This document shows, in pieces, positions 40,292 through 51,119 of a stretch of 64,000 nucleotides of DNA; positions within the stretch are counted from its first letter, which is position 1; each line of letters opens with the position of its first letter. The DNA is taken from assembly GCF_000964795.1 (NCBI RefSeq), contig NZ_LANX01000001.1, positions 1 through 64,000 on the forward strand, in the 5' to 3' direction. Under the pieces are notes generated by a model. The model saw nothing but the letters and a program-made list of their open reading frames with translations. It did not search any database and was not told where the DNA came from. This stretch comes from Candidatus Neoehrlichia procyonis str. RAC413. Its GTDB lineage: Bacteria > Pseudomonadota > Alphaproteobacteria > Rickettsiales > Anaplasmataceae. A program made the position numbers and the translations under genes.

Positions 40292-41341
40292 TTATAGTAA
40301 TAGCTATAATGTTTATTAATTAGATTTATTTGTTGATGAATAGCATAGTGATTTTTAAGATTTGTGTGGTGTTACAATATTTTTGAGTAGTATTTATTTT
40401 TAATAAAGTTAATCTTATACTAGAGTAGTAGCTATATGGTATTTATAAATGCTTTTATTTTTGCTGTGTTATGTTGGTACTAGAAGATGTGAATGTATCA
40501 CATATGATAACATTAAGATAACGAAGCAATTATTGAATATACTATATGTTTAAAAGGTATTTATGAATTATTTATAATTATCTATGCTATGTTACAAGCT
40601 TAACTTGTTTATTTACAATGATATTATAAGAATTATTTGTGATGTTTTGAAATGAGAGTTCACTAATTATTAATTTTCTTGTAGATATTAATAGTTATAG
40701 TATTGGAGCATTATGTTTTAAGACTATAAATAATTATATTATTTAATTATTAAGCTTAAGATTAAAAGGTATAGTGTGATTTTATCTAAATTTATCGAAT
40801 GTATTGTATTTTTTGCTTATTACTAAATAATTGTTAATAACTTATTTGTAATTAGAACTATAATTAAGAAACGTTATTGGAAAGATATAGGGAAGTTTTA
40901 AAGTTAATTTTAAATAATTATTTTTCTGTAGTATTTTAGTAGATTATCAATTTACTTAAAACATAATTGTTACTATTACATTGCGTATTGAGGCAGAATT
41001 TCATTCTTTAAATTAGTTGCTTTCCTATATATAGGTAATGCTTTCTATTACATGGTGAGCATGAAGTAATATTGTTTTTCCAGATATTTATATATATATT
41101 TAAGATATACGGGACATCATTAACTTTTCTTGAGTTTATAATTAATGCATTTCACACTTAACTGCCACCAGTAGTGATATATATTGATGAGCTATTAGTG
41201 CCAAAAAATTTAATATGATGATATAAATCATTTATGCAAATAGTTTTTGATTTTTTACTTGAGATAAATATGTAAAATAGATTTATGAGGTTGTTGATCT
41301 TAAGTAGTGAACATATCATAGTTATAATCAAAGTATTTAAA
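40292..41341. other. Intergenic region upstream of addB
   Basis: About 1 kb with no intact gene. It holds a 51-bp addB fragment at 40877-40927. The 13-mer ACTAGAGTAGTAG at 40419-40431 has its reverse complement near 44666, past the other end of addB. Confidence 0.5.
40877..40927 (+). pseudogene. Small fragment of addB in the upstream gap
   Basis: TTGGAAAGATATAGGGAAGT and the next 31 bases match 42773-42823 inside addB with two adjacent mismatches. It is in the same orientation, about 1.9 kb upstream of its source. The flanks do not match, so it is an isolated partial duplicate. Confidence 0.85.
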
Positions 41342-43999
41342 ATGGTTAATTCGCAAGTATTTACAGTTCATTGTAGCGAGTCGTTTTTAGATGTGGTAGC
41401 TCATCATATTTTAACTCAACATAATGCAATAATTATCGTACCAGACGAATATGATGTAGAATTTATTACTGCTGTACTATTAAAATTAAATTATGACATG
41501 AGTAATACTATTATTATGTCATTTGCTGAAATTCAGAATAAGCTGATTATGCTATATGGAAGTACTATTGATCCAATGAGAAAATTACTGCTTTTGATGC
41601 AATTTATAGAATTATGGAACAAGGAAAATAATGATAATTATTCGGTGTCTTTAAGTAATGAGTTGTTGTCTTTATTGAATGAGATGCAAGTTAATTGCGT
41701 ACGACTTGAGTCTTTAAAAGATTTGTTTGCTATAGAGAGTTCAGAATATTGGCAAAAAGCTTCAAAGTTTCTTTGTTATTTAGCACATAAGTTGGAATTG
41801 GAATGTAGTGTTGATGTAGATTTTGTAAGCAGTATAAACTTTTATATTAGTGAATTAATATGTCAGTGGAAAAATCGTGATTCAAATTGTAAGGTTATTT
41901 TGGCTGGAGTAGATTGTAGTAAATTATTTTTATATTTTATATGTGCGATACGGACACTTATAGATAATGATATTATATTACCGTATGTGAATCTTGATAT
42001 TTCAGAAGAAAACTGGCAAGTTTTGGATAAAAAGCACTATCAGTATATTATAAAAAACGTAATTGATGAATTAAAAATTGCAAGAAAAGATATAAAACAG
42101 TTAGGACATAGAAATGATAATATTATTATTGAAAAGTTATTTAATTATAATATGGCATTTTACGAATTAAATTACAATCACAGTACCAGTTCTAGTAATA
42201 TTGAATTGATAACTTGTGTATCGGAAGAAGAAGAAGCGTATATAGTTTATGATCTTATTAAATTACACGAAAATGCTCAAATTTTTGTTAGTAACGATTC
42301 TTTAACAAGAAGAATAAGTTCAATATTAAATATTGATAATATACAAGTTGGTAACAATAATGGTTATTTAATACCTATGTTTTTGCTTTATGTAGTAGAT
42401 GCTGTTTTATTTAATAATTCATTATCATTGTTGTCGTTACTTAAACATCCTTTTGTAAGGCTAGGTTATACAGTAGATAAATATAATATGTTTCTGGAAG
42501 AGTTTGAGTTACAGGTAGTAAGACAGAATATGGATGTAAATTTTGACAATATGGGGAAGGTTTGTGATTTTTTAAGCCCTTTTTGTAGCAAAATTACAGT
42601 AGCACTATTACCTTTAGTTACAGTGAGTAATCAGTCACTTGATAATATACTGGCTGCACATATGCTATGTGTTCGTTGTTTGGTAAGTGAGAATAAAGGG
42701 TGTGCTATTGCTATGATAGAAGAATTTTTTGTTTATTTTAAAAGTGTACTAAAAGATATAAAAATCTATTCTTTGGAAAGATATAGGGAAGTTTTAAAGT
42801 TAATTTTAGGTAATTATTTTTCTTGTGATATTTTTAATAAATTATCTAATGTTAATATGGTGAGTGAAAAAATAGTAATTTTAGCAGGATTTAATGAAGG
42901 GGAATATTGTTATAACTATAGTACATTTTTAAATGCTTCTATGCGTCGGAAATTGGGGCTATTATCAACTGATGAACAAGATGGATATTTTAATTATATT
43001 TTGTACAGCATATTATACACAAAAAAAGTTTATATTACTAGATCAGTAAGATCTTTTGGTAAGGTTACTGAAGAGCCTTTGTTAATCAAATACTTAAAGA
43101 TCTTACTTAAAGAGTATGATTGTTATATAAACGATAATAAAAAACATTGTGATACATTTTGTAGCATAAAAACCGAATCATGCAATAATTCTATCTATAA
43201 TCCAAATCTAGAAGTAAGGTTAAAAACTTTTAATGTTATTACTTCCACATCTATAGATGATTTAATACATAATCCTTATGTTTTTTATGTTCGTAATATT
43301 TTGAATATTATTCCTATACGGGAAATTAATGTTCAATTATCATCTAAAGATTTTGGTACTGTTGTACATGTAATATTTCAGAAATATTTATCACAAGTTG
43401 GTATTGATAGTAATTATAATTTGCTTTTAAAGATTGCAGAGTGCGAATTTGCAAGTTTATATAGAAATTGTATATATGTTGAAAGTATATGGTGGCCAAA
43501 ATTTAAAAAAATTGCTGATCATTTTTTTAATATTGATATTAAAAGGAAAAGTAAAATTAAATTTATTGAAGTAGAAAAAAAATTTTTTTGGAATATAAAT
43601 TCTAATATTAGTATAGTTGCTAAATGCGATAGAGTTGAATATTTAAAAGATGGAAGAATTGCAATTGTTGATTACAAAACTGGAAGTATTCCTTTACAAG
43701 TTGATATACAACATGGTTTTGCTCCACAAGTAATAATACAAGCATTGTCTGTAATGCATAGTACAAATAAACAGATTTCTAATTTAGCGTATTGGAAAAT
43801 AGACGCAGAACAAATGCTGATAGTTCCTATAAAAAATTTTTATAGCATAATGAATTCTACAGCGGAAAATTTAAACAAATTTTTGAATTCATATTTACAT
43901 GATGAAATACCGTTCTTTCCTGCTATAAGCAACAGTAACTTATCAAGATATAAGGATTATGAGCTTTTAATGAGAAGGTGTAATATAAAGTTAAGATAA
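41342..43999 (+). CDS. addB: Double-strand break repair protein AddB (alphaproteobacterial type)
   Basis: 885 residues from ATG 41342. The frame opens at an ATG 57 bases earlier (41285), but family members begin near QVFTVHCSESFLD. It is the partner of the AddA helicase-nuclease in RecBCD-like break resection. The N-terminal helicase-like half is inactive by design in this family. ILAGFNEGEY marks the late helicase region. The C-terminal PD-(D/E)xK nuclease domain ends with IAIVDYKTGSIP, preceded by KCDRVEYLKDGR. The protein is slightly shorter than the ~1000 residues of free-living relatives. AddA is not adjacent. It is flanked by large gaps on both sides. Confidence 0.85.
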   Translation: MVNSQVFTVHCSESFLDVVAHHILTQHNAIIIVPDEYDVEFITAVLLKLNYDMSNTIIMSFAEIQNKLIMLYGSTIDPMRKLLLLMQFIELWNKENNDNYSVSLSNELLSLLNEMQVNCVRLESLKDLFAIESSEYWQKASKFLCYLAHKLELECSVDVDFVSSINFYISELICQWKNRDSNCKVILAGVDCSKLFLYFICAIRTLIDNDIILPYVNLDISEENWQVLDKKHYQYIIKNVIDELKIARKDIKQLGHRNDNIIIEKLFNYNMAFYELNYNHSTSSSNIELITCVSEEEEAYIVYDLIKLHENAQIFVSNDSLTRRISSILNIDNIQVGNNNGYLIPMFLLYVVDAVLFNNSLSLLSLLKHPFVRLGYTVDKYNMFLEEFELQVVRQNMDVNFDNMGKVCDFLSPFCSKITVALLPLVTVSNQSLDNILAAHMLCVRCLVSENKGCAIAMIEEFFVYFKSVLKDIKIYSLERYREVLKLILGNYFSCDIFNKLSNVNMVSEKIVILAGFNEGEYCYNYSTFLNASMRRKLGLLSTDEQDGYFNYILYSILYTKKVYITRSVRSFGKVTEEPLLIKYLKILLKEYDCYINDNKKHCDTFCSIKTESCNNSIYNPNLEVRLKTFNVITSTSIDDLIHNPYVFYVRNILNIIPIREINVQLSSKDFGTVVHVIFQKYLSQVGIDSNYNLLLKIAECEFASLYRNCIYVESIWWPKFKKIADHFFNIDIKRKSKIKFIEVEKKFFWNINSNISIVAKCDRVEYLKDGRIAIVDYKTGSIPLQVDIQHGFAPQVIIQALSVMHSTNKQISNLAYWKIDAEQMLIVPIKNFYSIMNSTAENLNKFLNSYLHDEIPFFPAISNSNLSRYKDYELLMRRCNIKLR

Positions 44000-46011
44000 T
44001 AAGCTTAATGTAAGCGTTGCAGATAGCGATTAGTGAAATTTTTATCATATTTGATAGATGTAAAACGAATATTAATAATTAAAAAAAAGTTTAACATTAA
44101 TGAACTTACGGTAAAAGGTTTAAATAAATTTGGTGAGTTCATACAGGTATATGGTGCTGTATTATAAAAAACTAATATGTTTTTATATATGGACTTGTTT
44201 GATTGCTAGCATATTTGATGGTAAGCATTATCAGTGAACTATCAATAATATGGTTATAAAGTATGTTTATAGGCAATTGTTTAACTTTTATATAAGTATT
44301 AGAATATGCTATTAAGTTTATTCTACATATTTTTCTTATCTGCTATGCGTATGTTTATTTACATTGTAATTGATGCTTGTATTTATTATGTAGGGAATGA
44401 AATTATACATTCGTATTAAATAAGGTTATAGTATATGTATTATTATGTGCTTATCTTGATATTATTGGACAAGTGTTTTTTACTAAATAAGTAATTATCT
44501 GAATTTTATAGCTTTAAAACTTTTTCTGTATCGTTTTGTAAGATTTGGGTGTCATGCTATTTTTATTATATTAGCCATATAAATGGCAGGAGAGTATTTT
44601 TTATATTGTATGATATTTGTTTTTTGCATAGCTTTCTTTACAGAACTCTAAAAATATAGGGTACTACTACTCTAGTAGTATGGAGAGGATTAATTATATC
44701 TGGAAGAATGGATGGATTTATTTTATGAAAGTATAAAGTAAAATACAGTTCTGGTAATATCGCTATGCATAGCTTTTACTTGGTATGGAGAAATAATGTG
44801 TTAATGTTGTTAGTATATTGTATAGGAGCTTTCTGCCAGAACATGAAATACATTTCTAATGCTTTTCTATAGATGGAGAGTACTGTTTTTATAGTGTTTT
44901 TAATTAGTTTATTACTTTCATGTTTCGTAAGTTAATGAAAGAAAGTTTGTCAAAATTTATAATTATAAAAGCAAAATAATCATAGGACTATCCTATTAGT
45001 TTAATTTTAAGAATGCTTATTTGTAATAAGGGAAGTTTTTGCTAGTTTTTAATATTGTTTAAGTTTATTAAATTTGGTTATATAGACTTTTACATATAAT
45101 GCTATAATAAAGTAATGAACTAATATACTATAATGATAAGTATTGTATAGTTATGCATATTTTAATTGGAACTAAGAACTGCAAAATAGCACAATTGTTA
45201 ATTAATTAGCGATAATTAATATTTGTATATTCAACTTTTATTTAATGTTTTATAAATTTTTCTGTTATTGTATTATAGTTATAATTTTTATTGCTTATGT
45301 ATTATGTAGTTTTTTCTGCTGCTTTTTATATTTTTTACAAATATTAGAAAGTTTTCTTCATGACTTGTAATATTATGAAATATTGGTGAAGTACTTATAT
45401 TGTGGTGCTTGTAGTTATCAAATGTACAAAAATACAAACAACTCCTATTTTGTATTATGGGTTATTATTAGCTTTTTTGGTGCTTATTTATAAATAGAAC
45501 AGAATTTTAAAGTACAAAAAAACATCATCTATGTATTTTTTAGTACGTATCATGTGCAAATTCTGAAAATATATTTTAGAATTTATATTAGATATTATTG
45601 GGGGATTTCTTTAAAATAAGTTTTGCATTATTAGTGTGTTATTGCAAATGGGCTATTTATGAAATTTTAGCAATGAAAGAGTTTTTTAAGCATAGTGATT
45701 TGGTAGTAAAAAAACTATGAACTTTCATAAAAAGAAACATGGCAAATTTGATTACATGCTTCTTGTTAAATTTTGATTTAATATTCTAATTTTGGAAATA
45801 AGTGTTTAAATGTAATTATTATTATGTAATTTAAATATTGTTAGTTAATGGATTATGAAAATAATACAGATAACTTAAAGTATGCCATCAATTTAAGGGG
45901 GTTATATCTAAGTTTTTAGCAAATAGGAGACCATAAATGTATTTTATTGTTGATTTGATAGCTTTTTTTGATTATGTTAGGCTGTAGTAGTTCTTTATTA
46001 TTTTATGCTTA
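44000..46011. other. 2-kb intergenic region
   Basis: The longest gene-free stretch in the window. There is a 44-codon GTG frame at 44033-44167 (ends NELTVKGLNKFGEFIQVYG) that looks mildly coding-like. A strong short palindrome TACTACTCTAGTAGTA lies near 44666. Nothing is recognised as a tRNA, known ncRNA or gene fragment of this window; it may hold regulatory RNA or decayed genes. Confidence 0.4.
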
Positions 46012-47232
46012 ATGTTAAGAAATAGAGTTACAATATCCGTATTATTATGTGCTATAATTGAAAGCTATGACTTTATAGTATATGCTCAGCTGAGTACAAT
46101 TCTTGCGCAGGTGTTTTTCTATACACACAGTTATTACTTGAATTTATTAGCGGTTCTGGGAACTTTTGCTATATCATTTGTTGTCAGGCCTTTTGGTGCC
46201 CTGTTATTTGGTTACATTGGTGATTTAAAAGGGCGAAAAGTTGCCTTGATGTTGTCAATGAGGTTATTCTTGTTTTCTATGATTTGTATGATTCTTTTAC
46301 CAACTCCTAAAAATATAGGTATTATTTCTCCCGTAATTCTTGTAATAATACGTTTACTTCAGGGATTAGCTATGTCTGGAGAAGTAGGAGGATTAGTGCT
46401 TATTGCAGAAAATGTGAAACGTGATAAAGTTTCGATAGCAGCTGCTCTACATGGTATTGCTATAGTGTGTGGAGGTGTGTTAGCATATTTTGTTATTAGT
46501 TTATGTAAGAACTTTCTTACGGAATATGAAATGCTATCTTATGGATGGAGGATACCGTTTTTTGTCGCATTTTTAATAAGTTTATTAATTCCATATTTAC
46601 GTAAATTAATGCGGGAGAGTTATCAATATTTAGAATATACAAAAGCGGAAAAGCCTGAATCTTTTTCTATTATAGAAACATTTATTTCTCATAAGAGAAG
46701 TTGTTTATTAGCTTATAGTATTATTTCTTTAGCTTCAGCACTCTTTTATTTAGTTTTTGTGTATATAGATATTCCACGTAATGTTAGTACTATGTATTAC
46801 ATTATACTAATGGGCATTTTTATGATTGGTAATTATTGTGCTGCATATTTTATTGGTACTAAAAATAGCAGGTCATTGCAATTATTAACGCTATTGATAG
46901 TCATGGTATTTGTATATCCAACTTTTTACTTAATGTCTTACAATTTTTTCTTTGCATGTATTGCAGCTATGCTTTTGAATGCTGTATATTTTGGAATAGT
47001 ATTTCCTATTGTAATTTTTATATTTCCTGTTAATGTTAGGCAGACTTGCTTTTCAGTAGTGTATAATATTTCACATATTAGTGGTGGGATTGCACCGGCA
47101 ATTTGTTTATGGTTATCGAATGTGATAAAAGTACAGGCAGCTCCTGCTTTTTATATTATGTTTTGGGTTGTTGTGGTGTTTATTTGTATGTTTGCTTGTA
47201 AGGAAAGCTTGAATGTGCAAGTCAAAGACTAA
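46012..47232 (+). CDS. MFS transporter, ProP-like metabolite:H+ symporter
   Basis: 406 residues with about 12 membrane helices. The signature RPFGALLFGYIGDLKGRK near residues 60-77 is the loop 2-3 motif of the proline/betaine (ProP), alpha-ketoglutarate and citrate symporter subfamily, and RLLQGLAMSGEVGG near 110 is its second hallmark. IIESYDFIVYAQL at the N-terminus also fits (family: E.YDF.iyg). It is about 20-40 residues shorter than ProP and lacks the coiled-coil tail. An intracellular parasite could use it to import host amino acids or osmolytes; the exact substrate is unknown. Confidence 0.87.
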   Translation: MLRNRVTISVLLCAIIESYDFIVYAQLSTILAQVFFYTHSYYLNLLAVLGTFAISFVVRPFGALLFGYIGDLKGRKVALMLSMRLFLFSMICMILLPTPKNIGIISPVILVIIRLLQGLAMSGEVGGLVLIAENVKRDKVSIAAALHGIAIVCGGVLAYFVISLCKNFLTEYEMLSYGWRIPFFVAFLISLLIPYLRKLMRESYQYLEYTKAEKPESFSIIETFISHKRSCLLAYSIISLASALFYLVFVYIDIPRNVSTMYYIILMGIFMIGNYCAAYFIGTKNSRSLQLLTLLIVMVFVYPTFYLMSYNFFFACIAAMLLNAVYFGIVFPIVIFIFPVNVRQTCFSVVYNISHISGGIAPAICLWLSNVIKVQAAPAFYIMFWVVVVFICMFACKESLNVQVKD

Positions 47233-47709
47233 GTTATTAATTTTAAAATATCAGGCTGGTATTGGTTAGATTTAAGTAAAATTTATAAAATGATTATAAT
47301 TTAGTTGTGAATATTTGTAATATATGCTTGTTTAGAAAGTTAAGAATTTATATGTTGTAATGCTTATGTAAGTATGGTACTCCTAGTTAATTAAGTACGT
47401 TTAAATTCTAGATTTTGTAAAAGAGATATTTTTCTCAGAAATAATAAAGTGTTTTTTTGATTTTTAGTTATTTATCGTTGCTATTATACATTGTAGTATT
47501 TTATCATTTTATGAAATGCATGGTATAAAATGTGCTAAGTTTTTTGTGATAAACAAAATATTATTATCTTGAATTATGCATTTAGGTAAGTTTAATTTTA
47601 ATAATAATGGTTTTTATGATATAATGTGCATAAGATACCTATTAAAAACTTACTTTTATAGCAAAGATTTAAACTTTTTTATTTTATTTATTGTAAAAAA
47701 AGCTGTTTT
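47233..47709. other. Intergenic region, MFS gene to ssb end
   Basis: Convergent genes; 477 AT-rich bases. Next to the ssb stop, AAAAAAAGCTGTTTTTT at about 47696-47712 forms a weak A/T hairpin that could end the ssb transcript. Nothing else seen. Confidence 0.35.
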
Positions 47710-48177
47710 TTAAAAAGGTATTTCGTCATCCATATCAACTTCAATACTGCTAAAATCATCATTTTGCAAGTCACTGCTATTTTGCTTTTCGCTAGGGATA
47801 TTAGACCCTTCTTGAGAGCTGTTTTTATAGTCAAGCATGTAAAACGCAGAGTTGAATCCTTGGAGCACTACTTCTGTAGTATAGCGATCTACGTTACTTT
47901 GATCGACCCACTTCCTGGTTTTTAATGAACCTTCTATGTATACCTTAGAACCTTTGCGTACACAATTTTTTATAATTTTTACTAGCCCTTCATTAAATAC
48001 TACAATATTATGCCATTCGGTTTTGTCCGTTCTAGTACCAGTAGACTTATCAACCCAGGTTTCAGATGTTGCAAGGGAAAAACTAGCCATTTCTTTGCCG
48101 TTTTGCATTACTCTTATATCAGGATCTTTTCCTAAATGACCAATTAATATTACTTTATTAACACCTATAGAGGACAT
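47710..48177 (-). CDS. ssb: Single-stranded DNA-binding protein
   Basis: A 155-residue SSB. The OB-fold domain covers residues 1-110 (VNKVILIGHLGKDPDIRVM, MASFSLATSETW, EWHNIVVFNE). A polar linker and the conserved acidic tip MDDEIPF follow; the tip binds exonuclease I, RecO, HolC and other partners. Two overlapping promoter candidates lie just upstream (48201-48243). It is divergent from the malonyl-CoA decarboxylase gene, with 109 bases between them. Confidence 0.95.
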   Translation of the reverse strand: MSSIGVNKVILIGHLGKDPDIRVMQNGKEMASFSLATSETWVDKSTGTRTDKTEWHNIVVFNEGLVKIIKNCVRKGSKVYIEGSLKTRKWVDQSNVDRYTTEVVLQGFNSAFYMLDYKNSSQEGSNIPSEKQNSSDLQNDDFSSIEVDMDDEIPF

Positions 48178-48200
48178 AATAGATTATTTAAGAGTTTACA

Positions 48201-48243
48201 ATATAATACTTTGCAATATAATAGGTCAATATCTACTAGTCAA
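48201..48243 (-). promoter_or_regulatory. Overlapping promoter candidates of ssb
   Basis: Two -35/-10 pairs are seen on the minus strand: TTGACT (48238-48243) with TATATT (48215-48220), and TTGACC (48224-48229) with TTATAT (48201-48206). Both have 17-base spacers. Either would start transcription within about 30 bases of the ssb ATG at 48177. Confidence 0.5.
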
Positions 48244-48286
48244 TATTTATTTTGTTGAAGATGATTTTTTGGTTGTAAGTTAGTTT

Positions 48287-49657
48287 ATGGAGTACTCTTT
48301 TAAAAGAATAAAGTCTAAAGCGATTACCGGTGTTTTTAAAGTAATGGGTGAGGTAGCAGATGCTGTTTTATCTTGGGTTAATAGTATAGGTAGAGATTTA
48401 ACAAAAATCCAAGATATGGATAATCTTTATACTAAAATGAATGAGTGTGTTAATCCAAAGGGTGGTGAGGTTAAGGCTCGTTATAATACTATATCTCTTG
48501 GCAATTTGTATCTTAATTTATCTAAAATTGGGAAGGCTAAATTTCTTACGTTATTAAATGATAAATTTAGTTCTAGTAAAGAGGACATAGATTTAAAAAT
48601 TGATGCTTATAGAAATAATACTGATAATAATTTGAAAGAAGAGTTAGAGTTTTGGCTGTTAAATGCTTTGCAGTCTCCAAGGTTTCGCATATTAAAACAA
48701 TTCATATCTTTACCAGAGGGGTTAAAATTTCTTGTAGATATGAGAGCTGATGTTATAGCTTTTAAAAAACAAGGATATTCATTTTTTGCATTAGATAAAG
48801 ATTTAAGAAATATATTATCTTCGTGGTTTGATGTAGGGCTATTAGATTTGCGTCAAATTACGTGGGATTCTCCTGCATCTTTGTTGGAAAAGCTTATTAT
48901 GTATGAAGCAGTGCATGCGATTTCCTCTTGGGAAGATTTACGTCATAGGCTAGATTCAGATCGTAGGTGTTTTGCTTTTTTTCATTATAAAATGCCGGAT
49001 GAGCCTTTAATTTTTGTAGAAGTAGCTCTTGTTGATCATATAGTAGGTAATATACAGATGTTATTAGATGAGACAGCTCCGGCAATAGATATAAATAATG
49101 CTAAGGTTGCTATCTTTTATTCTATATCTAATACTCAAGTAGGATTATCAGGTATTAATTTAGGTAATTTTTTGATTAAACGTGTTGTTAGTAAGTTACT
49201 TAGCGAACTTCATAATATTAAAACTTATGCAACATTATCCCCTATACCAGGTTTTTTGCAGTGGCTAACCAAGGTTACTGAGCTTGAGGAATGTTTTAAA
49301 AAATTGAATATTACACTTCAGAGTGAAAAAGTTATGTCATATATTCATGCTGATTATAGTGAATTTTCAGTAGAAGTACAAAATCTGTTTCTTAAGTTAT
49401 GTGCTTATTATTTAATAGTTATTAAGAATCAAAACAAAGCTGCTGATCCTGTGGCTCATTTCCATTTAAGTAACGGAGCATCAATTAAAAAATTGCATTG
49501 GATGGCTGATAATTCAGAGAAGGGTTTAAAAAGTTCTATGGGAATTATGGTAAATTATATTTATGACTTGTCTAAAATAGATGATAATTATGAAAATTAC
49601 GTAATCAAAAAGAGGATTAATTGCTCAAAAGAAATATTGTCCTTGTTAAAGTTGTAA
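48287..49657 (+). CDS. Malonyl-CoA decarboxylase
   Basis: 456 residues converting malonyl-CoA to acetyl-CoA and CO2. The catalytic-domain blocks are well kept: SSWEDLRHRLDSDRRCFAFF, PLIFVEVALV, AIFYSISNTQVGLSGINLGN, FLIKRVVSKL and TLSPIPGFLQWL. The N-terminal helical domain (residues ~1-170) is present too. It is followed by gatB after 22 bases, so the two probably share a transcript. A malonyl-CoA decarboxylase beside normal fatty acid synthesis (fabI at 51737) suggests control of the malonyl-CoA pool; that role is inferred. Confidence 0.9.
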   Translation: MEYSFKRIKSKAITGVFKVMGEVADAVLSWVNSIGRDLTKIQDMDNLYTKMNECVNPKGGEVKARYNTISLGNLYLNLSKIGKAKFLTLLNDKFSSSKEDIDLKIDAYRNNTDNNLKEELEFWLLNALQSPRFRILKQFISLPEGLKFLVDMRADVIAFKKQGYSFFALDKDLRNILSSWFDVGLLDLRQITWDSPASLLEKLIMYEAVHAISSWEDLRHRLDSDRRCFAFFHYKMPDEPLIFVEVALVDHIVGNIQMLLDETAPAIDINNAKVAIFYSISNTQVGLSGINLGNFLIKRVVSKLLSELHNIKTYATLSPIPGFLQWLTKVTELEECFKKLNITLQSEKVMSYIHADYSEFSVEVQNLFLKLCAYYLIVIKNQNKAADPVAHFHLSNGASIKKLHWMADNSEKGLKSSMGIMVNYIYDLSKIDDNYENYVIKKRINCSKEILSLLKL

Positions 49658-49679
49658 ACTAACATAATTAGGAAAATAT

Positions 49680-51119
49680 ATGATAATACGTGGAAAAAGT
49701 TGTAATTGGGAAGTTATTATAGGTCTTGAAGTTCATGCTCAAGTTACCTCTAATAGTAAATTGTTTTCTGGGGCATCAACAAAGTTTTGCGAAGATCCAA
49801 ATATTCAAGTGTCATTATTTGATGTGGCGATGCCTGGTATGTTACCTGTAGTTAATGCTTATTGTATAGAACAAGCAGTTAAGACGGGTATTGCGCTATC
49901 ATGCCAGATTAATAAATATTCAGTTTTTGATAGAAAAAATTATTTTTATCCTGATTTGCCATCAGGGTATCAAATTACTCAATTTTATTATCCTATTGTA
50001 AGTAATGGTAAAGTTGTTTTGGAAGAATCTGCAAAAAAGGAGATAAGGATATCTAGAATTCACCTTGAGCAGGATGCAGGAAAAAGTATACATGAACAAA
50101 ATAATACATATATAGATTTTAACAGAGCTGGAATAGCTCTTATGGAGATTGTTTCAGAACCTGATTTTAGATCTTCAAAAGAAGTAGCAGAGTATTTGAA
50201 AAAATTACGTCTAATTTTAAGGTTTATTGATAGTTGTGATGGTGATATGGAAAAAGGTTCTTTACGTTGTGATGCTAATGTGTCAGTTCGTCCTGTAGGT
50301 GAAGAAAACCTTGGTGTAAGGTCTGAAATAAAAAACTTGAATTCTATACGTTATGTTATGCAGGCTATAGAGTATGAAAGTAATAGACAAGTAAAAATTT
50401 TGGATGCGGGAGGAATTATAACACAGAGTACTATGTTGTTTGATATAAATTCTGGAGAAACAAAAGTTATTAGAAATAAAGAAGATGCGCATGACTATAG
50501 GTACTTTCCAGAGCCTGATCTTTTGCCTGTAGAACTTAGTGATGAATTTATTAATAATATAAAATTATCTTTACCGGAGTTGCCAGATAAAAAAAAAGCT
50601 CGATACATGAAAGATTTTGATTTATCACTTTATGATGCGGAAATCTTATCTTCAGATAAAGATACTGCTGAATACTTTGAAAAAGTAGTAGAAGAAGAGC
50701 AAGATTTTAAGCTAGCTGCTTCTTGGATAATGGGTGAGCTTTTTAGTAAATTAAATAAGGCAAATATTCCTATTAAGTCATCTCCAGTAAAAGCTGAAGA
50801 TTTAGTTAAATTATTACATCTAATATCAAATAATGTTATTTCCGGGAAAATAGCAAAACAAGTTTTTAACTTGATGTTTGATACAGGTAAAGATCCATCT
50901 TTAATAATTGAGGAACAAGGTTTACAGGAAATTAAAAATGAAGATATAATTTCTTCTATTATAGATAACATACTAAAAAATAATTTAGATAAGGTTGATG
51001 AATATAAACAAGGTAAGCATAAGTTATTTAGTTATTTTGTAGGTCAGGTTATGAAAGAAACTAAGGGTAAGGCTAATCCACAGTTAGTAAATTCACTTAT
51101 TAAGAAGAAATTAATATAG
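49680..51119 (+). CDS. gatB: Aspartyl/glutamyl-tRNA amidotransferase subunit B
   Basis: The 479-residue GatB subunit, which activates Glu-tRNA(Gln) or Asp-tRNA(Asn) by phosphorylation so that GatA-derived ammonia can amidate it. Signature blocks: [99 protein letters not shown]. The C-terminal YqeY-like tail domain covers ~ residues 330-479. Start is ATG with GGAAAATAT upstream. It is just downstream of the malonyl-CoA decarboxylase gene. Confidence 0.97.
   Translation: MIIRGKSCNWEVIIGLEVHAQVTSNSKLFSGASTKFCEDPNIQVSLFDVAMPGMLPVVNAYCIEQAVKTGIALSCQINKYSVFDRKNYFYPDLPSGYQITQFYYPIVSNGKVVLEESAKKEIRISRIHLEQDAGKSIHEQNNTYIDFNRAGIALMEIVSEPDFRSSKEVAEYLKKLRLILRFIDSCDGDMEKGSLRCDANVSVRPVGEENLGVRSEIKNLNSIRYVMQAIEYESNRQVKILDAGGIITQSTMLFDINSGETKVIRNKEDAHDYRYFPEPDLLPVELSDEFINNIKLSLPELPDKKKARYMKDFDLSLYDAEILSSDKDTAEYFEKVVEEEQDFKLAASWIMGELFSKLNKANIPIKSSPVKAEDLVKLLHLISNNVISGKIAKQVFNLMFDTGKDPSLIIEEQGLQEIKNEDIISSIIDNILKNNLDKVDEYKQGKHKLFSYFVGQVMKETKGKANPQLVNSLIKKKLI

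Noticed and set aside
44033-44167. 44-codon GTG frame ending NELTVKGLNKFGEFIQVYG
   Set aside because: Mildly coding-like but short, no strong ribosome site and no family; mentioned only as part of the gap.
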